The notes under the pieces were generated by a model that did no database searches, was not told the DNA's origin, and saw only the letters and a program-made list of their open reading frames with translations. This document shows, one piece after another, positions 1 through 5,710 of a DNA stretch of 10,274 nucleotides; within the stretch, counting starts at the first letter, position 1, and each line of letters begins with the position of its first letter. The translations under genes and the position numbers were made by a program. The stretch is from an uncultured Clostridia bacterium (lineage in GTDB: Bacteria > Bacillota > Clostridia > JAAYHZ01), in contig CALCRE010000277.1 in NCBI GenBank assembly GCA_937894465.1, positions 1-10,274 on the forward strand, written 5' to 3'.

Positions 1-2
1 CT

Positions 3-83
3 ACGCTTGAAAACGCCGATTTGCTCTATATTTCACGCTCGCTCTTCAAAACTGGGGTAAAGGTCGGTTTGAAAGTTCTCTAA
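3..83 (+). other. Possible C-terminal end of a convergent gene or repeat element at the window edge
   Basis: Plus-strand frame 3 is open from the window edge and reads ENADLLYISRSLFKTG then VKVGLKVL before TAA at 81-83. It overlaps the last 38 nt of pncB. Another plus-strand frame is also open from base 1 to TAA 58-60. The first 65 nt are visibly richer in G+C than the rest of the window, so they may be the edge of a separate element rather than a gene. Too little is visible to decide. Confidence 0.2.
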
Positions 84-1527
84 TCAAGTTATACTTTACA
101 TCCCACAACTCTTGTGACAAATCCACGTAGTAGTTGTGAGGACTTTCAAAACGTTTGACTTCCTCCCATAATGTATCAACTTGTTGCTTACAGTATTCTT
201 TGATCTTGTGAATATCCGGGCTTTCATACACGCATTTACCTTTTTCAAATATGGGAACCAAAAGCTTGCGCACAGTAAAATCAGTTAACGTTTTGCGTTT
301 CCATGTGTATAGGGGGTCGAATATTTCATAAGGCTTCGTTTCGTCAATGACTTCATCTTCTAATGTCAATAGATCCGCAAGTGCAATTCCTGTGTTCTTG
401 TCGTAAAAACGATATACCTCTTTTGCTCCCGGGGTGGTAATCTTGCCTGCATTTTCGCTGATCTTGATCTTCGGTACGGCTTTTCCGTCTTCTTCTATAG
501 CGGATAATTTATATACACCTCCAAAGACCGGTTCAGTTTTTGCGGTAATCAATCGTTCACCCACTCCGAACAAATCAATTTTGGCATTTTGAACTAAAAG
601 ATCTCGAATCAAGTGTTCATCCAATGAATTGGATGCAACAATTTTGCAGTCCGGATATCCTGCTTTGTCCAGCATGGTACGTGCTTCTTTTGAAAGATAT
701 GCAATGTCTCCGCTGTCAATGCGAACACCGGCAGGTCTTTTGCCTAAAGGAGCCAATACTTCATCAAATGTCTTTATGGCGTTGGGAATACCGCTTCGTA
801 ATACATCATAGGTATCGATCAACAATGTGCAGCCATCCGGATAGGACTTTGCATACGCCTTAAATGAATCCAACTCGTTCGGAAACATCTGAACCCAAGA
901 ATGAGCCATTGTTCCTAAAGCCGGTATATCAAAATCTCTGCCGGTCATCGTGCAAGAGGTACCGATACAGCCTCCAATGTAAGCAGCCCTGGCACCTATG
1001 ACTGCACCGTCATAGCCTTGCGCTCTTCTTGAGCCGAATTCCATGACCGCTCTTCCTTGCGCAGCAGACACAATACGGTATGCCTTCGTGGCAATCAGGC
1101 TTTGGTGATTGATGGTCAGTAGAATCATGGTTTCAACAAATTGCGCTTCAATCACCGGTCCTCGCACCTTTACAATGGGTTCACCGGGAAAGATCGGAGT
1201 TCCCTCCGGAACAGACCACACATCACATGTAAACTTAAAATTTCTTAAATAATCTAAGAATTCTTGGGTAAATATATTTTTGCCTTTCAAATAGGCGATA
1301 TCTTGTTCCGTAAATTGTAGGTTTTTCATATACCGGATCATTTGCTCTAATCCTGCAAAAATGGCGAAACCACCATCGTCCGGTATCCTTCTGAAAAACA
1401 TATCAAAGTATGCAATTTTATCTTGCAAACCATGCTGCAAATATCCGTTGGCCATGGTAAGTTCATAAAAATCCGCCAGCATGGTCAAATTTCTCTCGTT
1501 ATCCCATCTAGATCTTGTTGTCATCAT
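46..1527 (-). CDS. pncB: Nicotinate phosphoribosyltransferase
   Basis: This enzyme joins nicotinate to PRPP, with ATP hydrolysis, to give nicotinate mononucleotide. It is the entry step of the Preiss-Handler NAD salvage route and is cytosolic. The 493-residue product has the usual length of the Bacillota family. Visible family signatures are ADFYELTMANGY near residues 18-29, the GSRRAQGYDGA loop, GTMAHSW with the His expected to be phosphorylated at about residue 209, RIDSGD, VASNSLDE and FGVGERLITA. The frame continues upstream to an ATG at 1569, but that start overlaps the end of the nicotinamidase gene. GGGGAGG at 1532-1538 sits just ahead of tandem ATGs at 1527 and 1524, so I place the start there; 1524 is equally good by spacing. 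It is the last gene of the nrtR-pncA-pncB unit, about 31 nt after pncA. Its final codons lie in slightly G+C-richer sequence that runs to the window edge. Confidence 0.95.
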   Translation of the reverse strand: MMTTRSRWDNERNLTMLADFYELTMANGYLQHGLQDKIAYFDMFFRRIPDDGGFAIFAGLEQMIRYMKNLQFTEQDIAYLKGKNIFTQEFLDYLRNFKFTCDVWSVPEGTPIFPGEPIVKVRGPVIEAQFVETMILLTINHQSLIATKAYRIVSAAQGRAVMEFGSRRAQGYDGAVIGARAAYIGGCIGTSCTMTGRDFDIPALGTMAHSWVQMFPNELDSFKAYAKSYPDGCTLLIDTYDVLRSGIPNAIKTFDEVLAPLGKRPAGVRIDSGDIAYLSKEARTMLDKAGYPDCKIVASNSLDEHLIRDLLVQNAKIDLFGVGERLITAKTEPVFGGVYKLSAIEEDGKAVPKIKISENAGKITTPGAKEVYRFYDKNTGIALADLLTLEDEVIDETKPYEIFDPLYTWKRKTLTDFTVRKLLVPIFEKGKCVYESPDIHKIKEYCKQQVDTLWEEVKRFESPHNYYVDLSQELWDVKYNLIRELSNRPLPQF

Positions 1528-1558
1528 AATGCCTCCCCGACATTCCCTTGTACGATCA

Positions 1559-2233
1559 TTATTGTACACTACGTACTAATTCAATACCTTGGTTCAGCAT
1601 GATCATTGCTGAGGCAAGGTTCATAAAATCTGCATCATGCCCTTTTGAATGGTATGTTTCCACTATGTGTAACGGCACAATCACCCTGGATTCTTTGTTT
1701 TTTCTATTGTAATCGTTTTTTAAGGTTAATGCAAAATTAAGAATGCAAATATCAGTGCAATCACCTGTAACAATCCAGTTTTTAATATTCTCATGTTGTG
1801 CATACCATTGTTGAAAATCTTCTTCTAAAAAACCATTGGTGGAGTTTTTCGGAAAATTGGTGTAACCACCGATTTGTTGAATCTCCTCTACAATTTCACT
1901 TTCATATGTTCCGGCAATACAGTGCTGTACATAGTTTTTCAATTCCACAGAATCCGAAGTATGTGAATCGGCAAATGCCACAACCGTCATATCCTTCTCT
2001 TTGAATTTTTCTAACATCTCTGCAATAGGTGAAATGATTCCTTGAATTCTAGGACTGCTTAAAAGGCCTTCCTTTGCAAAGCCGTTAACCACATCAACAA
2101 TTGCCAGAGCGGTTTCTTCCTTCTTTAAGTCTGCTAAAGAAAGAGTTGGCAACCGGTTCAATTGCTCCATCAACTCCCATAATACAGTTTGCGAATTTTC
2201 AATAACTTGATCCTGGTTTGTAAACCTTTCCAT
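1559..2233 (-). CDS. pncA: Nicotinamidase (isochorismatase-type cysteine hydrolase)
   Basis: This enzyme hydrolyses nicotinamide to nicotinate and ammonia, supplying the substrate for the PncB encoded next. The 224-residue product carries the complete family triad: Asp47 in IVDVVNGF, Lys129 in FPKNSTNGF and Cys163 in GDCTDICIL. The metal-site signature DSH...E...HC is also present, with Asp89, His91 and His104. This pattern is specific for nicotinamidases within the isochorismatase fold. A longer reading starts at 2254, but AAGGAG at about 2240-2245 is ideally spaced only for the ATG at 2233, so I use that. The N-terminal extension before the first catalytic Asp (about 45 residues) is longer than in minimal PncA proteins. 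The gene starts 27 nt after nrtR ends and is probably cotranscribed with it and with pncB. Pyrazinamidase activity would be expected of such an enzyme, but that is inference. Confidence 0.92.
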   Translation of the reverse strand: MERFTNQDQVIENSQTVLWELMEQLNRLPTLSLADLKKEETALAIVDVVNGFAKEGLLSSPRIQGIISPIAEMLEKFKEKDMTVVAFADSHTSDSVELKNYVQHCIAGTYESEIVEEIQQIGGYTNFPKNSTNGFLEEDFQQWYAQHENIKNWIVTGDCTDICILNFALTLKNDYNRKNKESRVIVPLHIVETYHSKGHDADFMNLASAMIMLNQGIELVRSVQ

Positions 2234-2260
2234 GATAATCTCCTTCCTGTTCATTTAAAC

Positions 2261-3157
2261 TTACAACTCTTTTCCCGACCAATCAATATTAAAACGATAC
2301 AATATGGAGGGACGATGCGCTTTTTCTTTGGTGGACTCATCAGTTTTGATGACAAAGTCAGAAATCTTCCTTCTAAAGTTTGCTTTCAAAAGTTCTTTGC
2401 CTAATATGACTTCATAAACTTGTTGCAGTTCGGACAATGTAAATAAATCCGGCATGAGATTAAATGCAATATCCGTGTATTCAATTTTGTTACGAAGCCT
2501 TTCCAAGCCGTAGGTAATAATTTTGGCATGGTCGAATGCAATTCCATCATGTTGGATGAGTTCCCACCGGGTACTTGTCACTCGCCCCTTCCTTTGAATC
2601 ATCTTTCTTAAAGTGGATTGAATTTTTTGAGTACCATTATCCAGTTCCAGTTGATAGTTTTGTTCTCGAACACTACCGGTTTTCCGATCGCTAATTTTAG
2701 TAAAATTGACTTTAAACCACGAGACATCTTGGGCGTCACTGCCGGCTTGAATCTTGCCTAAAGATTCTGAATCCACCAATGTCATATAGGATGAGCTGAT
2801 GATTCTGGTTCTAGGATCTCTTCCCACATCACCAAATGTATAGAGCTGTTCCATGTACAAGTTTTCGATGCCGGTTTCTTCTTGGAGTTCTCTTTGGGCC
2901 GCTTGGTCAAGATTCTCATTCATCTCTACAAAGCCTCCGGGCAAAGCCCATTGCCCGATACACGGGTGATCACTTCTTCGGATCATCAAAACAGCCAAAT
3001 CCTTTTTGGCAAGTCTGCGTTTATCAACTGCTTCACGGTTTAATACCGTAAAGACCAACATATCCACTGTAGTCGAAGGCCGCTCCCACATACTTGCATC
3101 ATACTGTGCTAAAAATTGCTCTTCCGTTAACCCGTCTTTGTTTCTCATATCATCCAT
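2261..3157 (-). CDS. nrtR: NrtR-type regulator of NAD metabolism (Nudix plus winged helix)
   Basis: This is a transcriptional regulator of the NrtR family. In studied members an N-terminal Nudix domain senses ADP-ribose or related NAD breakdown products, and a C-terminal winged helix binds palindromic operators at NAD-synthesis genes. The 298-residue product has a Nudix box at residues 75-97 that fits G-x5-E-x7-REL-x-EE-x-G-I exactly (Arg89, Glu90, Glu93, Glu94). Some NrtR proteins have a degenerate box; this one could still be a hydrolase. Residues 238-266 (LFTLSELQQVYEVILG then NFRRKIS) match the family's winged-helix region. The start is ATG 3157, with GGAG 7 nt upstream; an internal Met4 is less well placed. 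It is first in the unit with pncA and pncB, behind a consensus promoter. The neighbours make the role in nicotinamide/nicotinate salvage strong. Autoregulation is inferred. Confidence 0.9.
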   Translation of the reverse strand: MDDMRNKDGLTEEQFLAQYDASMWERPSTTVDMLVFTVLNREAVDKRRLAKKDLAVLMIRRSDHPCIGQWALPGGFVEMNENLDQAAQRELQEETGIENLYMEQLYTFGDVGRDPRTRIISSSYMTLVDSESLGKIQAGSDAQDVSWFKVNFTKISDRKTGSVREQNYQLELDNGTQKIQSTLRKMIQRKGRVTSTRWELIQHDGIAFDHAKIITYGLERLRNKIEYTDIAFNLMPDLFTLSELQQVYEVILGKELLKANFRRKISDFVIKTDESTKEKAHRPSILYRFNIDWSGKEL

Positions 3158-3200
3158 AGACTCACTCCAATCGTAAAAAACAATTATTAAAACTACAAAA

Positions 3201-3219
3201 GTATCTACTTATTATAGAC
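3201..3219. promoter_or_regulatory. Candidate NrtR operator (imperfect palindrome)
   Basis: GTATCTACTTATTATAGAC is an imperfect inverted repeat: 6 of 9 arm positions are symmetric around a central base. It lies at or just downstream of the predicted start of transcription of the nrtR operon, where a repressor would block initiation. NrtR operators are palindromes of about this length, but I cannot match this one to a known consensus. AT-rich DNA produces such symmetry by chance, so this is a suggestion only. Confidence 0.3.
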
Positions 3220-3227
3220 TTGATATT

Positions 3228-3256
3228 ATTATATTAATACTAACTATAAGTGTCAA
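3228..3256 (-). promoter_or_regulatory. Sigma-70 promoter of the nrtR-pncA-pncB operon
   Basis: On the minus strand TTGACA (3256-3251) is followed, after exactly 17 nt, by TATAAT (3233-3228). Both hexamers match consensus perfectly. Transcription should begin near 3221, giving a leader of about 64 nt before the nrtR ATG. No other comparable promoter is visible before pncA or pncB, which follow at gaps of 27 and about 31 nt, so this one probably serves all three genes. Confidence 0.85.
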
Positions 3257-3332
3257 CAGAATAGAAAAAATAAGAAAAGAAAATAGAATAATAGACTTTC
3301 ACACAAAAAAAGAATTTAAAAAAGTGAGTAAC

Positions 3333-3461
3333 TTATTGCTCGATCTCTTCAATCATAAACCGGCTTGGTAATGGCGGAACATGCTTTAAAATAAGCTATT
3401 CTTCTTTGGTATCATCTTGATTTGATGTTACTCGCATCCTTTTAGCAAGTTTGTTTTCACT
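3333..3461 (-). pseudogene. Unidentified decayed coding fragment
   Basis: One minus-strand frame reads SENKLAKRMRVTSNQ then DDTKEE, a stop, LILKHVPPLPSRF then MIEEIEQ, and a final stop. It is preceded by an in-frame TGA. The composition (charged helix, then a proline-containing tail and an acidic end) looks like the C-terminus of a real protein with one nonsense mutation. I do not recognise the family. It lies between the nrtR promoter and a HepT remnant, within a stretch that has no intact gene. Confidence 0.3.
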
Positions 3462-3515
3462 TCAAAAATTATCTAACAATCTAATGCAATAAGCTTTTAA
3501 TGTTGATATATAAGA

Positions 3516-3656
3516 TTACTGCAAAAAAATGTACTCAGTTTTTTTGTGGAGAAGTGAGTATATATCATTCTGTATTGTATTCCAAACATCAGGAATACTA
3601 GTGCTTCCATATGCATGTGCAACAATATTGCGCATATAAAGCTGATATAGACACCA
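3516..3656 (-). pseudogene. Remnant of a HepT (DUF86) ribonuclease toxin, C-terminal part
   Basis: The minus-strand frame ending at TAA 3518-3516 encodes LYQLYMRNIVAHAYGSTS followed by IPDVWNTIQNDIYSLL. This matches the C-terminal part of HepT/DUF86 proteins. The catalytic signature RX4HXY is intact (R-NIVA-H-A-Y), followed by the usual VW.TIQNDI.SL helix. In characterised MNT/HepT modules HepT is the RNase toxin, neutralised by the nucleotidyltransferase. The upstream part of the frame does not resemble the HepT N-terminus, and no matching nucleotidyltransferase adjoins it, so only a fragment remains. It is distinct from the HepT-like gene at 4137-4609, which belongs to a different subgroup. 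The long overlapping frame in another phase (3497-3691) is a shadow. Confidence 0.6.
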
Positions 3657-3823
3657 TGAAAAAAACAGGGTGCGTAAAGGCAAAGATGCAAATCGAAAGC
3701 CTAACAGATTCCATAGTGGATGATAAAATAAATCACATTGAGCTTACAATGCAATATATCAGTATTACAGAATAATATTGCGAAGCAGGTGATGTTGAAA
3801 ATGCTTTGGGTTATGCAGTGTAG
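3656..3823 (+). pseudogene. Possible decayed plus-strand coding fragment, family unknown
   Basis: From ATG 3656 the plus strand reads MKKTGCVKAKMQIE then SLTDSIVDDKINHIELTMQY, with a stop at 3773-3775. It then continues in the same frame as YCEAGDVENALGYAV, with a further stop at 3821-3823. The amphipathic, acidic helix-like composition resembles real protein, and the frame decays into multiple stops after about 3850. It opposes the start of the HepT remnant. I recognise no family. The longer plus-strand frame at 3738-4031 is in another phase and looks like noise. Confidence 0.25.
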
Positions 3824-4078
3824 AACAGCAACACAGGATTCCATGTATCACATTGATCAGATGGATAAAATTAATACTGACGGGAGTAAGCCATGGTCAA
3901 CATCACGTAATTTATGCTGGATTTTGTGGGGGGACCATCTAATGAAACCAGTGTTTGATATCATCCGAATTACCCAAAGATTTACCAAATGCTTTGATTT
4001 CCCAAATTCCAACTCACATGTATTATACTAGTGATATAAAAAACAGTAGATGGACATGAGTTTAAATTTTTCTAAGTC

Positions 4079-4102
4079 TATGCCACTTTGAACTGTGGCA
4101 TA
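4079..4102 (-). terminator. Terminator-like hairpin after the HepT-like gene
   Basis: TATGCCAC (4079-4086) and GTGGCATA (4095-4102) form a perfect 8-bp stem around an 8-nt loop. It lies 35 nt downstream of the stop of the HepT-like gene on the minus strand. The sequence after the stem on that strand is not a clean T-tract, so efficient intrinsic termination is uncertain. Confidence 0.4.
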
Positions 4103-4136
4103 ATAAGCTCAAATTGCATATACATACCGACCTATT

Positions 4137-4609
4137 TCATTCTACTGTTTGAAGAAAACCAATAAATTGTTCAAGTTCACTTTGGATTTCATTATACAAG
4201 CCAGGTAATTTTTTAACCAAAGGCTCTATTTTCGCGGATGATAAATTAAAACTATACACATTTCTTACCAGATGACGAAAACCCCTATACTCATCCAAAC
4301 TGTTTCTAGTTTCCTTAGAGATAACTGCTGGACGTGCTAGATCAATTTGGTAGACATCTGACGCAAAAGTTCTAGATGCCAATATTCACCTTGCGGTTTT
4401 TCGCGATCGATTGAAATTGCAATTAATTCAAAAATTCTTTCTAATGCTGTATAAAAACTATGCAGATTCAGCGCCACACTATCAATATATAATTCATCAC
4501 CTGTCCGGCTTGCATGTTCCCAAGCGTTTATCAGACGATCGATGATTATTTTTATTTCAGAAAAGTCATTACGAATTCTCCCGATTAATACATTGTGTTT
4601 TATATTCAT
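4137..4609 (-). pseudogene. HepT-like protein gene split by a -1 frameshift
   Basis: Two overlapping frames make one HepT-like protein. The first starts at ATG 4609 and stops at 4337. It gives a helical N-terminal half containing LERIFELIAISIDREKPQGE followed by YWHLELLRQM. The second frame (from about 4385 down to 4137) continues with DLARPAVISKETRNSLDEYR then GFRHLVRNVYSFNL and KIEPLVKKLPGL, the conserved C-terminal half. The switch needs a -1 shift somewhere in about 4337-4388, where both frames are open. A lost base is the simplest cause; I see no canonical X-XXY-YYZ slippery heptamer, so programmed frameshifting is unlikely but not excluded. The joined product would be about 150 residues. 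ATG 4609 overlaps the stop of the nucleotidyltransferase (ATGA), so the two are translationally coupled. In MNT/HepT modules this partner is the RNase toxin. The break may have silenced it. Confidence 0.75.
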
Positions 4610-4977
4610 ATTATTATTCCTTCCATTTCTATTGTGTTACGCAAAGATGATCCGCAATCTTTAATATCAACTAAATCTACTTTGAACTCAGTCGATAAAC
4701 CAATTACAGCTCCTACCGCAGAGTAAAATATTTCATCAGGGACACCTTCAACAGCTAAATCTATATCGGACCAACGGTTAAAAGAAGAACGTTTTGTCAA
4801 TGAACCAAATGCGAAAACCTTACTTGCCTTGTAATTATCTTTTAAGAGTACTGCGGCATCTTTGGCTATTTGCCATGCTTTATCAAAACGTTTAGATATA
4901 AATTCATTTTCTATATTAACATCTCGGTTTAGTGTTAAAGGATATCTCTTTTTTAATTCATCAATGTTCGTATTCAT
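4606..4977 (-). CDS. MNT-type nucleotidyltransferase (antitoxin-like)
   Basis: This 123-residue protein has a minimal nucleotidyltransferase fold. It carries FGS at 57-59, Asp71 and Asp73 in SDIDLAV (a GSx11DxD spacing common in this subgroup) and a third carboxylate, Asp101, in FKVDLVDI. All catalytic positions are present. In characterised MNT/HepT pairs such enzymes act as antitoxins by adding AMP to the HepT toxin. Here the coupled downstream gene is HepT-like, so that role is inferred. The first possible start at 4986 is a TTG directly abutting GAGGAG. The ATG at 4977, 9 nt after that GAGGAG, is the better start. A promoter and a leader palindrome lie upstream. With its partner frameshifted, the gene may now be an orphan. 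Confidence 0.82.
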   Translation of the reverse strand: MNTNIDELKKRYPLTLNRDVNIENEFISKRFDKAWQIAKDAAVLLKDNYKASKVFAFGSLTKRSSFNRWSDIDLAVEGVPDEIFYSAVGAVIGLSTEFKVDLVDIKDCGSSLRNTIEMEGIII

Positions 4978-5007
4978 AGATAACAACTCCTCATGACCTT
5001 TTTATCC

Positions 5008-5022
5008 CGGTTATAATAACCG
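5008..5022. promoter_or_regulatory. Perfect 15-nt palindrome in the nucleotidyltransferase leader
   Basis: CGGTTATAATAACCG has 7-bp arms around one central base. It lies between the predicted transcription start (about 5034) and the ribosome binding site of the nucleotidyltransferase gene. That is a typical operator position for an autoregulated toxin-antitoxin operon. It could also form a short RNA hairpin. What binds it is unknown. Confidence 0.45.
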
Positions 5023-5040
5023 ACATAACACTCAAATGTA

Positions 5041-5069
5041 ATTATAATCCATCACACTAAATATGTAAA
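5041..5069 (-). promoter_or_regulatory. Sigma-70 promoter of the nucleotidyltransferase/HepT-like operon
   Basis: On the minus strand TTTACA (5069-5064) and TATAAT (5046-5041) are separated by exactly 17 nt. The -10 box is perfect and the -35 box matches 5 of 6 consensus bases. The start of transcription is predicted near 5034, about 57 nt before the ATG at 4977. The promoter lies close to the lost right side of the IS66 remnant. Confidence 0.75.
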
Positions 5070-5121
5070 CAGCAAAAGATTTCTATAACTTTATTCGAAA
5101 GACGTTGTTGTTGCGGAGATA

Positions 5122-5625
5122 CTAATATGGATAAAAAATTAAAGAAAAAGCGATTACTCTGTATGAACTTGCAGAAGCATTCATTGGCCATTGAAATTTT
5201 CCTTTGTCCAAACGTTTTATGAATAAGCACATCCCTGATCCATCCCATTGCAAAACTTTTATGAGATTACAGTTTCTAGTAACCGATCTCAGAAAAAGCT
5301 TTAACACTGGCAGCAATTCGCTTATAGCATCAAAGACTTCACGTAACATTGCAGGATCAAATCCATTGGATACATTTATCGATAATTTGTTAAAATTTAT
5401 AGTGATCGTTTCTTTAGGATTATCTGCTAAATCTTGTATCGTGAACTTTACAAAATTATTGGTTTGTTGTTGGGCATCTTCGTTAATTTTTTCTTTATTG
5501 AATTTTGTCACCCAGTAACGCAAGGTGGCTCTGGATAAGTTATTTTTTTCGCACCATTCTCCTGCGTTGAGATTGCTGGTTCTGTAATCCGCTACTCGTT
5601 CTTTCCATAAATCATATTTTTTCAT
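5122..5625 (-). pseudogene. IS66 tnpA fused to a tnpB fragment
   Basis: The open frame encodes 167 residues. Residues 1 to about 104 are a near-complete IS66 accessory protein TnpA: KYDLWKERVADYR, then WCEKNNLSRATLRYW, a helix-turn-helix, and the C-terminal FDPAMLREVFDAISEL where the family normally ends. Residues about 117-148 instead match the middle of TnpB (NLIKVLQWDGSGMCLF, then KRLDKGKFQWP). So a deletion removed the end of tnpA and the first part of tnpB. From residue 149 on the sequence is unrelated to TnpB and is antisense to a small plus-strand frame. The start is ATG 5625, with GAGGTG 6 nt upstream; the frame also allows GTG 5634, but that overlaps the ribosome binding site. The product is unlikely to function in transposition. 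Confidence 0.75.
5127..5222 (+). pseudogene. Possible start of a small plus-strand gene, frameshifted
   Basis: CGGAG lies 8 nt before ATG 5127, a good ribosome binding site on the plus strand. The direct reading is a short basic peptide ending at 5222. Adding one A in the A-run at 5133-5138 gives MDKKIKEKAITLYELAEAF, which looks far more like a protein start, and it stops just where the IS66 remnant begins. It may be the 5' end of a gene cut by the IS-associated deletion. The family is unknown. Confidence 0.2.
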
Positions 5626-5709
5626 TGATAACACCTCGGCTTTTTAGTTCTGATGGTATTATCTCTTAATAAATGATCTATTTTAAGATACATTCGATTT
5701 AACGCTTAC
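5179..5709 (-). mobile_element. IS66-family insertion sequence remnant
   Basis: The remnant contains the whole of an IS66-type tnpA and a short central piece of tnpB fused in one frame. The rest of tnpB and all of tnpC are missing. On the minus strand the sequence begins GTAAGCG at 5709-5703, which resembles the GTAAGCG-type terminal repeat of this family, about 85 nt before the tnpA start. TnpB similarity stops at FQWPMN (about 5179), marking the deletion junction. I found neither a convincing right terminal repeat nor an 8-bp target duplication. It cannot move by itself. Confidence 0.7.
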
Positions 5710-5710
5710 T

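Larger units (their letters stand above)
3257..4136. other. Gene-poor accessory stretch between nrtR and the nucleotidyltransferase pair
   Basis: About 880 nt contain no intact gene that I can support. The left end (3257-3330) is a low-complexity A-rich tract on the plus strand. The rest holds three decayed coding fragments (3333-3461, 3516-3656, 3656-3823) and, at the right, a terminator-like hairpin. The region 3850-4075 shows no convincing coding signal on either strand. The pattern is that of an old insertion island being eroded. Confidence 0.6.

Noticed and set aside
624..863. Plus-strand frames opposite pncB
   Set aside because: They lie antisense to a strongly conserved enzyme gene and have no ribosome binding site or recognisable domain.
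1528..1569. Upstream start of pncB at 1569
   Set aside because: It would overlap the end of pncA and lacks a ribosome binding site, whereas GGGGAGG directly precedes the ATGs at 1527 and 1524.
3257..3330. A-rich tract as a possible origin or regulatory repeat
   Set aside because: It has no regular repeat unit, no DnaA-box cluster and no symmetry; it is simple low-complexity sequence.
3497..3691. 64-residue minus-strand frame
   Set aside because: It is hydrophobic and of random character, and it overlaps in another phase the frame that carries the recognisable HepT motif.
3738..4031. 97-residue plus-strand frame
   Set aside because: It has no ribosome binding site and unnatural composition, and another phase in part of the region reads more like protein.
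4337..4388. Programmed -1 frameshift site in the HepT-like gene
   Set aside because: No canonical X-XXY-YYZ heptamer in the right phase and no clear stimulatory hairpin were found, so a mutation is the simpler explanation.
5204..5518. 104-residue plus-strand frame opposite the IS66 remnant
   Set aside because: It is antisense to the recognisable TnpA/TnpB fusion and shows no family resemblance.
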